In this document: positions 25,685 through 37,350 of the stretch, piece by piece
How positions within the stretch are numbered: the first letter of the stretch is position 1
Layout of the letters: each line of letters starts with the position of its first letter
NCBI RefSeq assembly: GCF_002443255.2
Contig: NW_019211456.1
Span: forward strand, 48,916,486 to 48,980,485
DNA length: 64,000 nucleotides
Direction of reading: 5' to 3'
Source of the DNA: Varroa destructor
Taxonomy: Eukaryota; Arthropoda; Arachnida; Mesostigmata; Varroidae
Made by a program: the position numbers and the translations under genes
The notes under the pieces: model-generated
The model's input: the letters and a program-made list of their open reading frames with translations, nothing else
The model's database searches: none
Told to the model about the DNA's origin: nothing

Positions 25685-26560
25685 ATGATCAAATCGTCAA
25701 GATCTTGTTCCTCAAAGGTCACAGCGCTGTGGAAACTCATCGAAGATTTGTCAAACACATTAGGCAAGGAGGTCTTAAGCGAACGGAGAGTATGCCAATG
25801 GTGTGGACATATCAAGAATAGACATATCAGAATTAAAGATCAGCGAAGCGGTGGCAGGATGTCAAAAGCCGAAAGACAAGAACGTATTGCCGCAATCGAG
25901 GAGATTTTTCACGAATGCAGAACTTAAAGTATAGGGGGTTCTGTCGGCTGAAATTGCTATTTTACATGTGACAGAATTAATACCGAAATACTGAAAATGC
26001 GAAAACTGAGTAAAAATGGCCCGGAGTGAATCTGCTCTAAGCTAATTGGAAAAGCATGTGTTGTGTTCCACGTATAATTTGCGAAATGTCTAATCAACAC
26101 AACATCCATCTGGGATATACGGTCACCATCGAGGAAGCTTGGTTCAATGTCTACCGCCAGCCAGAGAAGGCCCAAGCGGAAGAATAGCGTCGCCCTGCAG
26201 AAGAGTCGAGTTCAACAGTAGTATTGAGTAGTAGGTACGTTGTAATCTCTACCATTATGTAAAGTGATGGTAGAAATTGCAATGAACGTCAGGAGAATCG
26301 GCTACCATAATACACTCGCCGAAAATGAAACAATGAATGAAGCCCGCTACCTCCCGTTCCTTGAAAGACTCAAAGATCGTTAACACGGCAATCTGGTTGC
26401 TTTATAACAACGCCAGACCTTATTGTTACGACTCAGTTACTCCATGCATTGAGCAAAGGAGTATCCAACGTCAGTTTCAATACGCTCATTCTCCTGATTT
26501 AAGTCCGTGTGATTACGGCGCTCTTAGTACCCCGGAAATGGCATCTAATGGGTAAGCATA
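25685..26560 (+). mobile_element. Mariner transposase relic, two recognisable parts
   Basis: The 25685-25927 frame ends with RVCQWCGHIKNRHIRIKDQRSGGR-like sequence (25788-25858), matching the mariner segment W-F-x-x-F-x-x-G-D-F-x-x-x-D-x-x-x-x-G-R that joins the two DNA-binding halves. The 26337-26555 frame holds IWLLYNNARPYCYDSV and YAHSPDLSPCDYG, the core around the second and third catalytic acids. The second is changed (NNARP for DNARP), while the third (CDY) is kept. The middle part, including the first catalytic Asp, is not readable without frameshifts. Length fits a full-size element of about 1.0-1.3 kb. It is inactive. Confidence 0.75.
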
Positions 26561-27899
26561 TGCTACTTTCGACATACTTCGATACGTCATAGACAGAGAA
26601 ATTATATATGGAAACTCGAAAGATAGATATATGATGCATGAGCTGTTTAGAAGCTGCCCGAGCACTGGGATAAGTGTATGAAAAATAAAAAGAGCACTTT
26701 CATCACATATTAAAAATCATCATTATAGCCCAACCAGTTCAAAACTCATATAATTTCATAGTCCGCTCAATTCGCTTGTAACAACTTAAACTGCATCGTT
26801 GGTCGATTAATCTAAATGAGCGACTATGATCTTTCGATGAACGCTAGTCTTTATTATTTAAGTTTGTAGTAAAGGACCGTAAATCATAAAAGGAGTGTGT
26901 GAGATCTATTAAAGAGCTAACAAGTTTGTTATATAGCCGTACTTATTCTTACACTATCGAATTTAAATGTTTACAACCGTACACAATTGCAGCTTCTTCG
27001 CTTGAATGCCATTTTAAAAAGCTAGAAGCTATTGGCATGACCAACTAGATCCCTAGGTCCCTTTACGAAAGTGGACAAATATGACAAGCAACTACCATAT
27101 ACAAATAGCGGATAGAGGTTGAAAAATGTCAGTTTATACAAAGTTGTGAAGTCGCCAGCACTTAATACTGAATAATATATATTGTTAGGCTCACGAGGTA
27201 GGTAGAGCTGCCTGCATGAACACTTTTATGTTCTGTATACCTGTATGAAGTCCGGAGCGTCTGCACGAGAAATTCGAAGACGGGTATTTAGGCTTCAACG
27301 TGCCTGTTGAGCCAAATATCTTCATGATTAAATTGCAAAAGTTAGCCCAAAGGTGGCAAGTGTTGAAATATAAGCATGTTATACAGCTATTCTTAATATA
27401 GATAGTACTAATATATTGATATGTCAAACAGTTTGAGTAATCCAACGAATTTGCTCGGACGTGTCGAAAGCGTTCACGAGAACAATTTCGAAAAAAGTAA
27501 CTCCTAGAGGGCGTTCTAATTGGCGCTGAGATACATTGCGAAAAAATATTAAAATCCACTTAAAGAGTGGCTGCTAAGCTTTACTTGACTACATTGATAA
27601 ATGCAATTTCCATCTCTGTCTTAGAATTTCGTGCTAAGAAATTCATTGATACCGGTTCGCTGGTTCGACTAGCAACCCCCTACCGACCCACTGATCCTCG
27701 ATAAATAATCTCGACAAATGTTCAACTTGAATCATTAATAGAAATACGTTTACGGCTGCATAATAAGTGAGTGACCAGACGCATCATAGCGAAGGTAGGT
27801 ATATTGATTAGCACGGACAGCAAGGTACACTGCTACTTCTCTATTAGATATATTACATTCAAAGAAATGATGTATGAAATATCTGGAATTGTATTACAG

Positions 27900-27919
27900 T
27901 TTTTTTTTTTTTTTTTTTT
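27900..27919. repeat. Poly-T tract, 20 bases
   Basis: Twenty T bases follow ATTACAG. On the minus strand this is a 20-base A tail, the mark a retroposed sequence ending here would leave. The bases to the right (minus-strand 5' of the tail) show nothing I can name, so it may equally be a simple repeat. Confidence 0.95.
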
Positions 27920-30236
27920 CGAACCTTAATATGATGCGACTGCCGGTGACGAAATTGATTAACTCGGGTTTGAGTTTATTCTACATGAAAGGGCGATTCT
28001 TGTGCTGAACACCTGCAACATCATAATGAAACGCATCTTCGCAATACTAGGATTTGCCATTCGTTACTTTACCAATTTGGAATATAAACAAACGTTAATT
28101 ATACGCCAACTTTTTTGGGCCGAGGATTCTAATTCAAACTTGCAGCGCATTACCTGTATCTAAGTTTTCTGCTAAAGCTTTTCTTGTCCAACATAACTCC
28201 AATAGAGACTCAGTTGAAACGTGCAATCCGATCTATCCCATGTCTCGGATCTTAACAACTGAGAAAATCCGTCGGCTCGCCTGTATTGGCCTTCCCAGGA
28301 GGCTGAAACCAGATCCAAGAATTGGCGATACGGGTAGAAAACGTCCAGTAGGTATCCCTATCTCACCGTTCAGCGAACTAAGGACCACTAGCAAAGACGC
28401 CAATGGTCTTGGGCTTAGACGGAGGCATCTTGTGAGATTGGGCACACAGACGACAGTTGAGAAGATCCGATGTCACGAAGTGCCCAGTCAGCGGGTTTAA
28501 CGGTACGCAGCTTTGTGTCCGTTCGTAGCCGTCTTCAGTACTCGATAAATAGCTAGAAAATAGCTATCGAGGCAGGCCCACCAAGTCGTGCGTGTTCGAC
28601 TTTCGGCGCGATTCGGTCCACTACTATACATGTAATCACATATCTGAAAAGTCAACAGCTGATCATTGGAAGAATATTGGCAATTATACTTTGTATAGAA
28701 AAAAGTTGTTGATAGGTTTAATTTGGCAAAACGTTTAGGCATTACTATTAAACCAATAATAACCGGACGGTGACAACAGGAACAATAGTGAGCGGTTTAC
28801 GTTTCTTTACAAAACGGACCTACTTAACTAATCTTAAACACCTCGATATCGTGGGAAAAAATTATGGCGCAATAAAAAAAAGGACTTTATTATCAAAATC
28901 TGGGAAACATTGACTAACGGCTCCATGCGATTCTGCGGAAAGCCGTAGAGAGTAAGACCAAGAACAACAACAACATATGTTCTTGAAAGCTTTATCCACG
29001 AACCCATTATTTGTCACAATGGATTATCTAAAAGGAGGATAGATTACTGGCGTAGATTCTACTACGGCAGGTGTACCAAAATGGTTTTGTCATAGTGAGA
29101 AATACTGTAGATCGACAGAGTGTCATATAATACAGTACAATAAAGGGATAAAAAAGGTATATCTAATTTTTTTAAATTTCTTTTTATTTAAATTTTAAAT
29201 GCTACATAATTTGCGTATCTGTGAGAAATAGGCAACTACGTTATTAGGTGTTCGTGAAGACATAATTCTAAGGCTGTGCGTCTTAGATCACCTCTACATG
29301 GAGTTACTCATATCGTATGACTCTAATCTGCCCGGTTATTGAAGAGAGAGTATTTCTAGCAAATATATATAATAACACACAAATGACTCTCTATCATTCT
29401 TCATCATGTGCCGCTATACTTCCTACTGGGCTTTTATCGATTCATCTGGATTGACTTTAATCAGGGGTTGCTTCGGAACGACCTCTGTTGGAGCTTCCAG
29501 CTCTTACCAAAAATCGAATACGGAAGACAATGGAAACCCAAGGGAAATGGCCTGGCTAGGCGACCACGGTGGAACTAATCAGAAATTATTTACTTATCTA
29601 AATTCCCTGCTGACGACGGAAGCCAGCCAGCCCTGATTACCTTGCTGTTTCCCTAGAATCACCATGGCGACCTCCCCTCCACCGCGGTCTCAAGAACAGT
29701 AAAGGCCCTGCAATAAGGAAAGAGCAACGACGGCAGCATATAGTCTGTACTAGGTAGACGTTGACTGGTTACCTACCTCCCGAACTTCTCCCCCACGACA
29801 GCGACCTCCATGTCCGTTTGGATGTGGAGGCTAAATATTAGTTTCCCTACATGGGACACGGCTGATCAGATACCTGGAGGGATTACCTCCCCTTGTGCGG
29901 GATTTGCCAGCGCTCTCCTGGTCGTCCCCATACCGCCTTACCTATACTACTTCACTCCTCTGCTGCCGTCGTTCCGACTGGCACTGGCGCCAAATTGGCC
30001 AGTATCGTAAGTCGTCCCGTATTGCAACTAGCTTCATTGTGATACACAAGCTGTTTTCCGCCCAGAAGTTAAGAACTTGGCGTGACATGACACGCATATT
30101 ATGTCCAGACACGTAAAGAAAGGTAAAAATTCTACTTTTTGATAGATTTCTGTTTGCCTATAATCCTCATCTTACTGGGTCCCAAGGAAGTGGATAACTA
30201 TTGAATCGAACTGTATAACACTGCTATTTACTCCAT

Positions 30237-30283
30237 AAGCCAATATGTGTACTGTGACTTAAGCACAATACACATATTGGCTT
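30237..30283. repeat. Perfect 15-bp inverted repeat with 17-base loop
   Basis: AAGCCAATATGTGTA at 30237-30251 is repeated as its exact reverse complement at 30269-30283. The loop is CTGTGACTTAAGCACAA. The arm is shorter than a typical microRNA precursor. It may be a small foldback element or a chance palindrome. Nothing coding lies next to it. Confidence 0.93.
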
Positions 30284-32720
30284 GAATCACGGTATGGTGC
30301 ATTAATAAAAACATAAATATTTACACCCACATATAAAATGAAACCGTCTGACGGAGCAGGCTCATAGACCTAGCCGCTTATGGGCCGCAAACCAAATGTT
30401 AATGAGTTCTTGCAGTCTCTTCGGGTCTAGATGATTTGGTGTAGATAGGACAAAATAGGTAACAAAAAAGCTCAGCCTTTTGCAGGTGGTTGGCGGCTGG
30501 AACGCCCTATAACGTCCTAAGAGTGAGCCAACAGAAAGCAGATGCACGGCACCTACGTCTACGGAGTAGCACTACAGTGCGGCTTCTACAGTGAGGAGAG
30601 TGATGCAGGGGTTTGGGTACAATGATGCGATTATTTATATTGCATCTGTTTATTTTCAATAAAATCATTAAAGGTCACGTTGATTAATATGAATTTGGGT
30701 CCGACTGAACAAAAACGGGATGGGTGCAAGTTGTTGAGCAGCAACTTGTGCGCTTAAAGCACGTCTCACTGTCGAAATTGCCGCCAATCTTGTGCTCGTA
30801 ATCTAGTGCACCATTTTTTAAAACTCAATACATCGCGGAAGCATTCCATGTGAACTAGATTGATACATAAAAACAATATAAGTCGTCAGCGTTTAGGCTT
30901 TAGGCTTAGACTTTACATTAGGAAAAAGGAGTACGTGCTTTATCGCGGCCAATAATAAAGTACAGTCACAGACAAACACAAATGCTTTGGGGAACATTAA
31001 GCGGGAAAAAAAATTGACTAAGATCGTTTTCGACCCTTACCCGAAACTGTCTATCAATTAGATAAGCACTGAGCATTTTCACTGTGCAATATCTAGCCAT
31101 TTTTTTTTTTAATAATCATTTTGTGATTTACGACTTCAACAGTAATCCTAGCTTATTCTGCAAATTGGAAGTATTATTCATCGTTATGATCTGGTTTATA
31201 GATTAGGTTTGTTTGTCGTGCTTTGAATAACTTTTGGTGACTGTTCTACAGGAACGCTTACTCTGAGTGTATGATTAAAAAATATAACATAAATCAAAGA
31301 AATTTTTCGGGACTATTTTAGGCCACTTCATTTTACGATAGCTAAAAAGCTGCCCTTTTTGACATTTCTAGGTGTTCCTTGCTAATAGAGCTATCAGGTG
31401 ATTTGGAGAACTGGAAGTGCCCATAGTTATATAAAACAACTCTAACTTTTTTGCCACTTTTTTTTTTCTAATTTTTATTTGACTATATCTTTGAACGAGC
31501 ACTTTGGCTGAATCATCAACTGACGGTTCATTTGATTTTCATCTGGTAGGAAGAAACGGCATTGAATCAATAGGAGTTAGTCGTGGTCCTTAAGACAGCA
31601 CGGGATGTTAAAAGAGTCCATGTATGTAATAAGCGATTTTTACGATGGCTGTCAGCAAAAAGTGATTATTTATTACCCTAGTAAACTTGTCATAAATGTG
31701 TAAAACTTCCTCACAAAGAAACAGAATAGAAATCGTGCGTTTCGAATGTAGAACGATACTTAACAAATGCAAGTACCCGATACTAATGTCTGAGGTAACT
31801 GCGTAGTTGCAGCGTAACGAAGTCATGATACCATACTTGTATGTAATTTACAAGCTGATGCACAATTGATTTCTCACGCTTGCTAATATTGATACGAAAA
31901 AAAAACCGTCGCCTGTGAATATTGATCTTAGCAGGTTTTTCGTTTTGAGTAACGTTTGTGCGTACAATATGGCTATCAGTATTTGAAACACAACAGAGAC
32001 GCCTTTTCTTTGTTGTTGAAGTTGTCCCTAAACATGAATTTAAGGCGCGATCCTCAGCGTTATCCCATCGGGCCTAACTTCGAATTATTAAGAAGCACAC
32101 TTTGCGTATCGAGACTAAAATTGATCTGTCGCAATTCTTCCGTTTCGCGGTATTTGCGCCGCCATCGCGCTCAGATCCTAAACTGTACTCGATTTTCGCT
32201 TCTTTTCTTTCTGTCTATATACGAGCACCTGCATACAAGGTATATATGGATGTATATATGCACACCTGATTGGTCGTGGACCTATGAAGCCCGATGCCCT
32301 GCTTACCGATGTGTATACTCTCGCAAGGCCAGACGTATTGACTACTGCTGTTACAGTCACCGAGAATATATCCTAAATAGGAAACATTTTGCGATTACCA
32401 CGCGGGCGACTAAGTGCTCAAAAGGCTTTAGCGAGAAAGCGCCGGAATTCCAATACGTTCAACGAGGGACATCATTGTCGGCTTTTTGGTTTTGAAGTCT
32501 GCATAAAGCACGATATCTATAATCTACGTCGTAGACGAAAAAGATAGATGGTTAAATAATAAATTGGTTATTTAATCGTTAAAAAGAGATCTGGTTTTTG
32601 AGAGACGGATCGCCGGTTCTGTAACAATCTTGACTTTGTAATTTTAAAGGACGACGAAATACAATAGACAGCTGACAGACAATGGGCTCACCGTCATTCG
32701 TTGTCTATCGCACAGTATAC

Positions 32721-32740
32721 GGCAGCTTTACGAAGCTGCC
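32721..32740. repeat. 8-bp perfect hairpin with 4-base loop
   Basis: GGCAGCTT-TACG-AAGCTGCC. It is short but GC-rich and exact. It lies about 230 bases after the end of the 179-codon open frame. It is probably without function. Confidence 0.8.
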
Positions 32741-34156
32741 TTTAACGTCAGAAATCTCGTAGAGCAGTAATTTTAGTTTATAGAAGCACGAATTTTCGAA
32801 AATAGGTACCGATTATTGAAAACATATTGGTTAGGCATTAGTCATCAAGGAACAGGGTTGCAAACATATGCTGGCGGAGACGTACAGTCAGAAGCGGTAA
32901 AGGAACTGAGTTCAGATTGTGCCTGTAAAACGACTGTAGCATATTGATGTTAACTAGTAAATACGTGAAACGTTTAGACTGACGTAATGACATTTTGTCC
33001 TACAAGCGTTGTTTTGTAGGTACTAGTTTTAATTTCCCCTTCGGGACTGGTACTACTAAAGCTGAATAGTAACTGTTTGTTAATACATTTGAACTGAAAA
33101 GTGAGAGACAAACGAGCAATTGGCCTAAGCTTAGACGTTCACTACTATGTAAACAATCGATCCTCAGTCTTCCACGACAAATGTTTACTGTCAACGGAAA
33201 CTGATAGTGCGGAATATACCGCAGTAGTTTAGATCACCTTGACGAATCTGGAGAATGTTCGCTGATGCGTTGCGCTGACTTCCTTATTTGTATATTTTAC
33301 TACATATAAAAATTTACTATATTTTATTATGTATTTCTCATGTAGAAATTATAATATAAGTATTAGGATATATTTACGTGATGATCTTGTGTATTCTAGC
33401 CATCAGACCTTAACATAGGTAGAATACGTTGGTGGTAGTTTTAAACTTCCTCATTAATTAATCTTTTCTTAATGCTTGCTGTGTATCTTATGCAACTTTA
33501 AAATATGCCAGAGTTTAGTTCCCATCGGTGTTTGTGTACTCCATTACTCATATATTGTGTCATTAGCTATACTATATAGGTTTACTTTTCTTACAACATT
33601 AGACAAATAAACATGACCGCCAGTAATGAGATTACACCCCCCTCTGTGTAAGCTTTACCTTTTCGATAGCTTTTATCGCTTTATGAGTAACTAACGTGGA
33701 TCACTGGTTCCGAAGAAAACAAAACTTATGTAGTTTCTCATTAGTTGCCTAGTCGTACATGACCCAGTGTAACACTGATAGAAGAAGCGATCGCGGCAAA
33801 AAATAAAAGGGGTAACCGCCGACATGCATTGTCCTAGATATACAAAGTACCCGAGTCCTGTTCCACCACTGGCTCGCTAGCAAGTTAAGCTAAAGCTTCT
33901 ATTAATAATTTAACTTTTGACCACTCTCCAGTTTATAAAATTAATTTTGTGTGCTCTATCTCAATGTTTATTCAAGTTTGTACCTGAACCTTCGCCAGAA
34001 CCTTTATCAAGAGGCTCATAGGCGAGGGTTAAATATCCAAATTGCGGTTTACTGTTCTTAGGAATAGATTAGGATTTGTCGGGTCATAGTTAAGTGTCCG
34101 TCCCATTACCGAGGCCAGGCGACAATCTTAGCTTAATCTCGAACACCGTAAAACAC

Positions 34157-34181
34157 TATATATATATATATATATATATAT
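34157..34181. repeat. (TA)n microsatellite, 25 bases
   Basis: An uninterrupted TA run in intergenic sequence. Confidence 0.97.
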
Positions 34182-36589
34182 GGAACGACTTTTTGTACGA
34201 AGACGGCCTTTAACTAGAATTGAATTGTTCCTGACAAAGAACTATTCTGCCCAAATGACTAAGATATCGGCTAATTACTGTTTTTCAAGATATTTTCGTA
34301 AGCCTATTGTCCATTAAAGGAGAATTCGTGCTGTCAAATTTAATTCCTGAAAAACAAACCCCGCCAGTAAAGCAGGGCCGTTGTGATGTGAGTATTGTCG
34401 ACAAATTTACAACATCGGAATGGCCGAAAGGATCAAATATTAACCGCTATTGTCGCAATAGACAAAGGTTAACGAACCTGGCTCGTCCGCCTATGTGCAG
34501 TGAGTGGGCACTTGGGGCGGGGGGCCGTATTGCTAGATCCGGTTGCCTTTTACAATGAAGCAAGTGTTATAAACACATAGCTGTGCTATGCTTCCTAATA
34601 GAATGATCAGGTAGTCCAATGATTGCTAACGTAACACGCCACGTACGAAGGGTAAGTTACATTGATAATAATATAAATCACAAAAACATTTCGTGTTCTT
34701 AGCTGAATAACTAACTGTCATTGAAAGGTATTGTTGGCTAGAGAGGATGTTACATAAGCAAAAATATATATTGGGTAGGTGCAGTATCTTCTATGATTGG
34801 CAAAAGTTTTTACCGGCTGACGTGGTATTATCGAGTCGCCTCACTCCACTCGGCTTGACATTCGCTATATATATGGTCACACCCAAATGTGTAGGCCTAT
34901 TATATGTAGGACTAGCAGAGTTTCTTCTATGCTTAATTACTGTTGTAGAGAAATTAGTCCTAAATTTTAATCACGAGCAATGCATATAATACGCATTTTA
35001 TTTTCAGCGTTTCTATACAAAGCAGCAATGCTTTGTTGCAGGAAACTTCAGACGACCTAACATCGAAGTGTAAGGAGAAAACCTCTGCTCTCATCAGACT
35101 GAAATCTCAGAGGTCTGAAAGCCTTCTTCTTCTGGAAGTTTCAGTCGGGAAACGACAAACATTGTGATTATTTATTATAAATCTATGCAAGTCACATACA
35201 TTGGTAATTTATCGCTTATGGATGTGCATCTGCGCATACGCATCTAACTAACAATACTTAACGGAGAGAGCATTTGAGCGATATCGGTTACACCAGGATC
35301 GCACCTGGCAGAATCTACCATCCACTATATCCACCTATTATTTTACATAGCGCCTCAGTATTCCCTCGCCCGCGTCTTCTCGACGAGCTCCAGCGCTGAA
35401 AATTCCTTTTTGGTGAAAGTCGGGCACTTCACTAGCATCAGCCATCTTCGTGTGAACGGCGACTGCAACGGCGGCCAAAGCGGCGACAAAAAAAACCTCA
35501 TTCTTACACCAACGAAGGAGGATGGTGTCAACAGCCACGCGGCCTCTGTATGCTGGGAGAGCGTGAGGAAGGGCGACAAGGTACGGTCGTGGCTACGGTC
35601 ATCTGACGGGACTTCAATGCTGGCAAGGAAAGAGCCCTTGTGAGCATCGTAAGAGTGTCACCATACTACTGCGCGAACGAACGCTATTCGCTCACGAAGC
35701 ACACACTGCTAATAAACGCAGCATTATCATGAGAATGATAATCACATTTGCATAATTAGTTTCGCTCGTCTTGCCTAGGCTGGCGGAGGCCAGCTGGCTG
35801 AAAAAGGAATCATCAGAAAAGCGGCAGAAAGAAGAAAGCGAAAAATACTAAGAGGAGAAGGACCAGGAGGGGAGGAAAAAGACTAGGAGTCTCAGGATAC
35901 CCGGCTCTACCGTCCTCTAACTTACTTGCTTTCATCCGGAGGAATATAAACAGAAAACAAAACTGAACGCCCGGACTCGTAGTTTTCTACAATCGCGACA
36001 TTGCCACGCCGAACAAATGGGTGGACTTGATGTCCTATCTTCGCGTCAACCGTTTTGACTCATAGGCTGTTTCTAGGAGGGTCCGGCCGGGAGTGGGGTG
36101 TTTAAGGCAGGAAAGAGATTATTTGACAAAGCATACTACTCTCTAGAAACTGTTATGCGCGGGATATAGCAACATATAACCTATTTTAGGTAGAATGCAT
36201 GCGATTAATCCGTTTAAAGGAATACAAGGTTTCAAGATTCTTAAATTCATCTTTAAGGTTGTTTTGACTAAGATAGGTGAGCACTAAAAAATAATATTAT
36301 GTTGCATAAAGCCTGTTTTCAGTATCGGAGTAACAAGAGCATAAATAACATTTGACTGGCTATTTTGAATCTTTCTCGTTTTCGATTTTCGCATTGGATA
36401 TCCTCGCTTGTTGCGAACATTAGTTACGAGTAGGTTACTGGAAAAGTGGAGCATGGAGAATTACTCGTCAGGGAAAAATTGGCGACGATTTTTTATTTCA
36501 TTGTTTTTTTTTTCGAATTTTTAACGCTTTTGAAATATATGTTCAGGTATTACATCTTGTGCGTCTTGCCCAGTTTAGTTTTCAAGAGC

Positions 36590-37350
36590 AAGGCTCGTTT
36601 TTAAGAGCAACAGGTCATATTTTCGAAAGGCAGAAGCCATCAAGGTCCCTACGCGGAAGGCAAAATTTGTTTTTGGTTATTACATTAGATGTCAAAAACT
36701 GCTTCAACAGCCTTTCATAGAAGATCATTTTAAAACTATTTGAGAGAAGCAGGGTGCCGCCGTATATGTTTAAAGTTGCCTTAAACTATTTTTACGATCG
36801 AACTGCCCGGAGGGAAAGGTTGAGTCTCTTAATGACTACGGATGTCCTTAAAGGCTTTATTTTAGGCTACCCGTTATGTATTCCTGTTCACGACAATAGC
36901 TTTAATCTCAGAAAGCTACCGTCTAATGTGGACCTGATTGTGTATGCTCATGAATTGGCTGTTACAGTGAGGCCATGCCGGCAGAAACTACACGAAGCGT
37001 TAATCAATGAAGTGTTGATGAAAGTTTATTAATGAAAAACATATTGGGGCGGTTTGCTCCTAGTCCCAGTTGAAAGTGAAACGGTCTTACTTGTTGGGAG
37101 GAAAAAAGGCAAACCTACTAGGCTTTCGTTGAATAACGAGGAAATTAAAATGATAAATATAGCGAAGTATTTGTGGTACACTTAGGTAGGAGAATAAGAA
37201 CAACCTCCAGATTTGGCGAGTGGTGGTCAAGGGATTAACTAATAATGCAAATATACATGGACTAAGGTAAGCCGAACGGAGGCTTCTTGTGTTGGTCGCC
37301 AAATCCGTTACCGTATTCGGGGCCACGGCTTGATTTGCGACAATGGTTGC
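36590..37350 (+). mobile_element. LINE reverse-transcriptase fragment (R1/I-like), inactive
   Basis: At 36685-36711 the frame reads LDVKNCFNS, motif A of R1/Jockey-type reverse transcriptases, then stops. The open stretch 36754-37032 continues with PPYMFKVALNYFYDR and KGFILGYPLCIP (the position of the GVPQGSILGP motif). It then has PSNVDLIVYAHELAVTV. The catalytic Y-A-D-D is YAHE (36943-36954), so polymerase function is gone. Past the stop at 37032 other frames give VLLVGRKKG and EEIKMINIAKYLWYT, matching the segment around the conserved KYLG. No endonuclease or ORF1 was found upstream. It is a 5'-truncated copy in the same direction as the other LINE relics but distinct from the one at 40.7 kb. 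Confidence 0.85.

Larger units (their letters stand above)
26560..36590. other. Intergenic: no supported gene
   Basis: The longest open frame of the window (31956-32495 plus, 179 codons) is here. It is rich in Arg, Tyr, Cys and Ser with no domain I recognise, and probably chance. A C-rich stretch at 29.6-30.0 kb and a GC-richer stretch at 35.34-35.65 kb hold overlapping frames on both strands without family support. A frame at 28240-28500 is Arg/Pro rich and unassigned. Confidence 0.5.

Noticed and set aside
27640..27680. CTGGTTCGACTAGC, T-arm-like sequence
   Set aside because: The stem needs wobble and a mismatch, and no other tRNA arms are found upstream.
28240..28500. Frame starting TTEKIRRLACIGL as the tail of a LINE reverse transcriptase
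   Set aside because: It loosely resembles the segment after the polymerase, but no other LINE motif lies within 1 kb.
35338..35643. Three overlapping frames, one reading MADASEVPDFHQKG
   Set aside because: No frame is favoured by splice signals or by a known family. The stretch could hold an exon, but nothing decides it.
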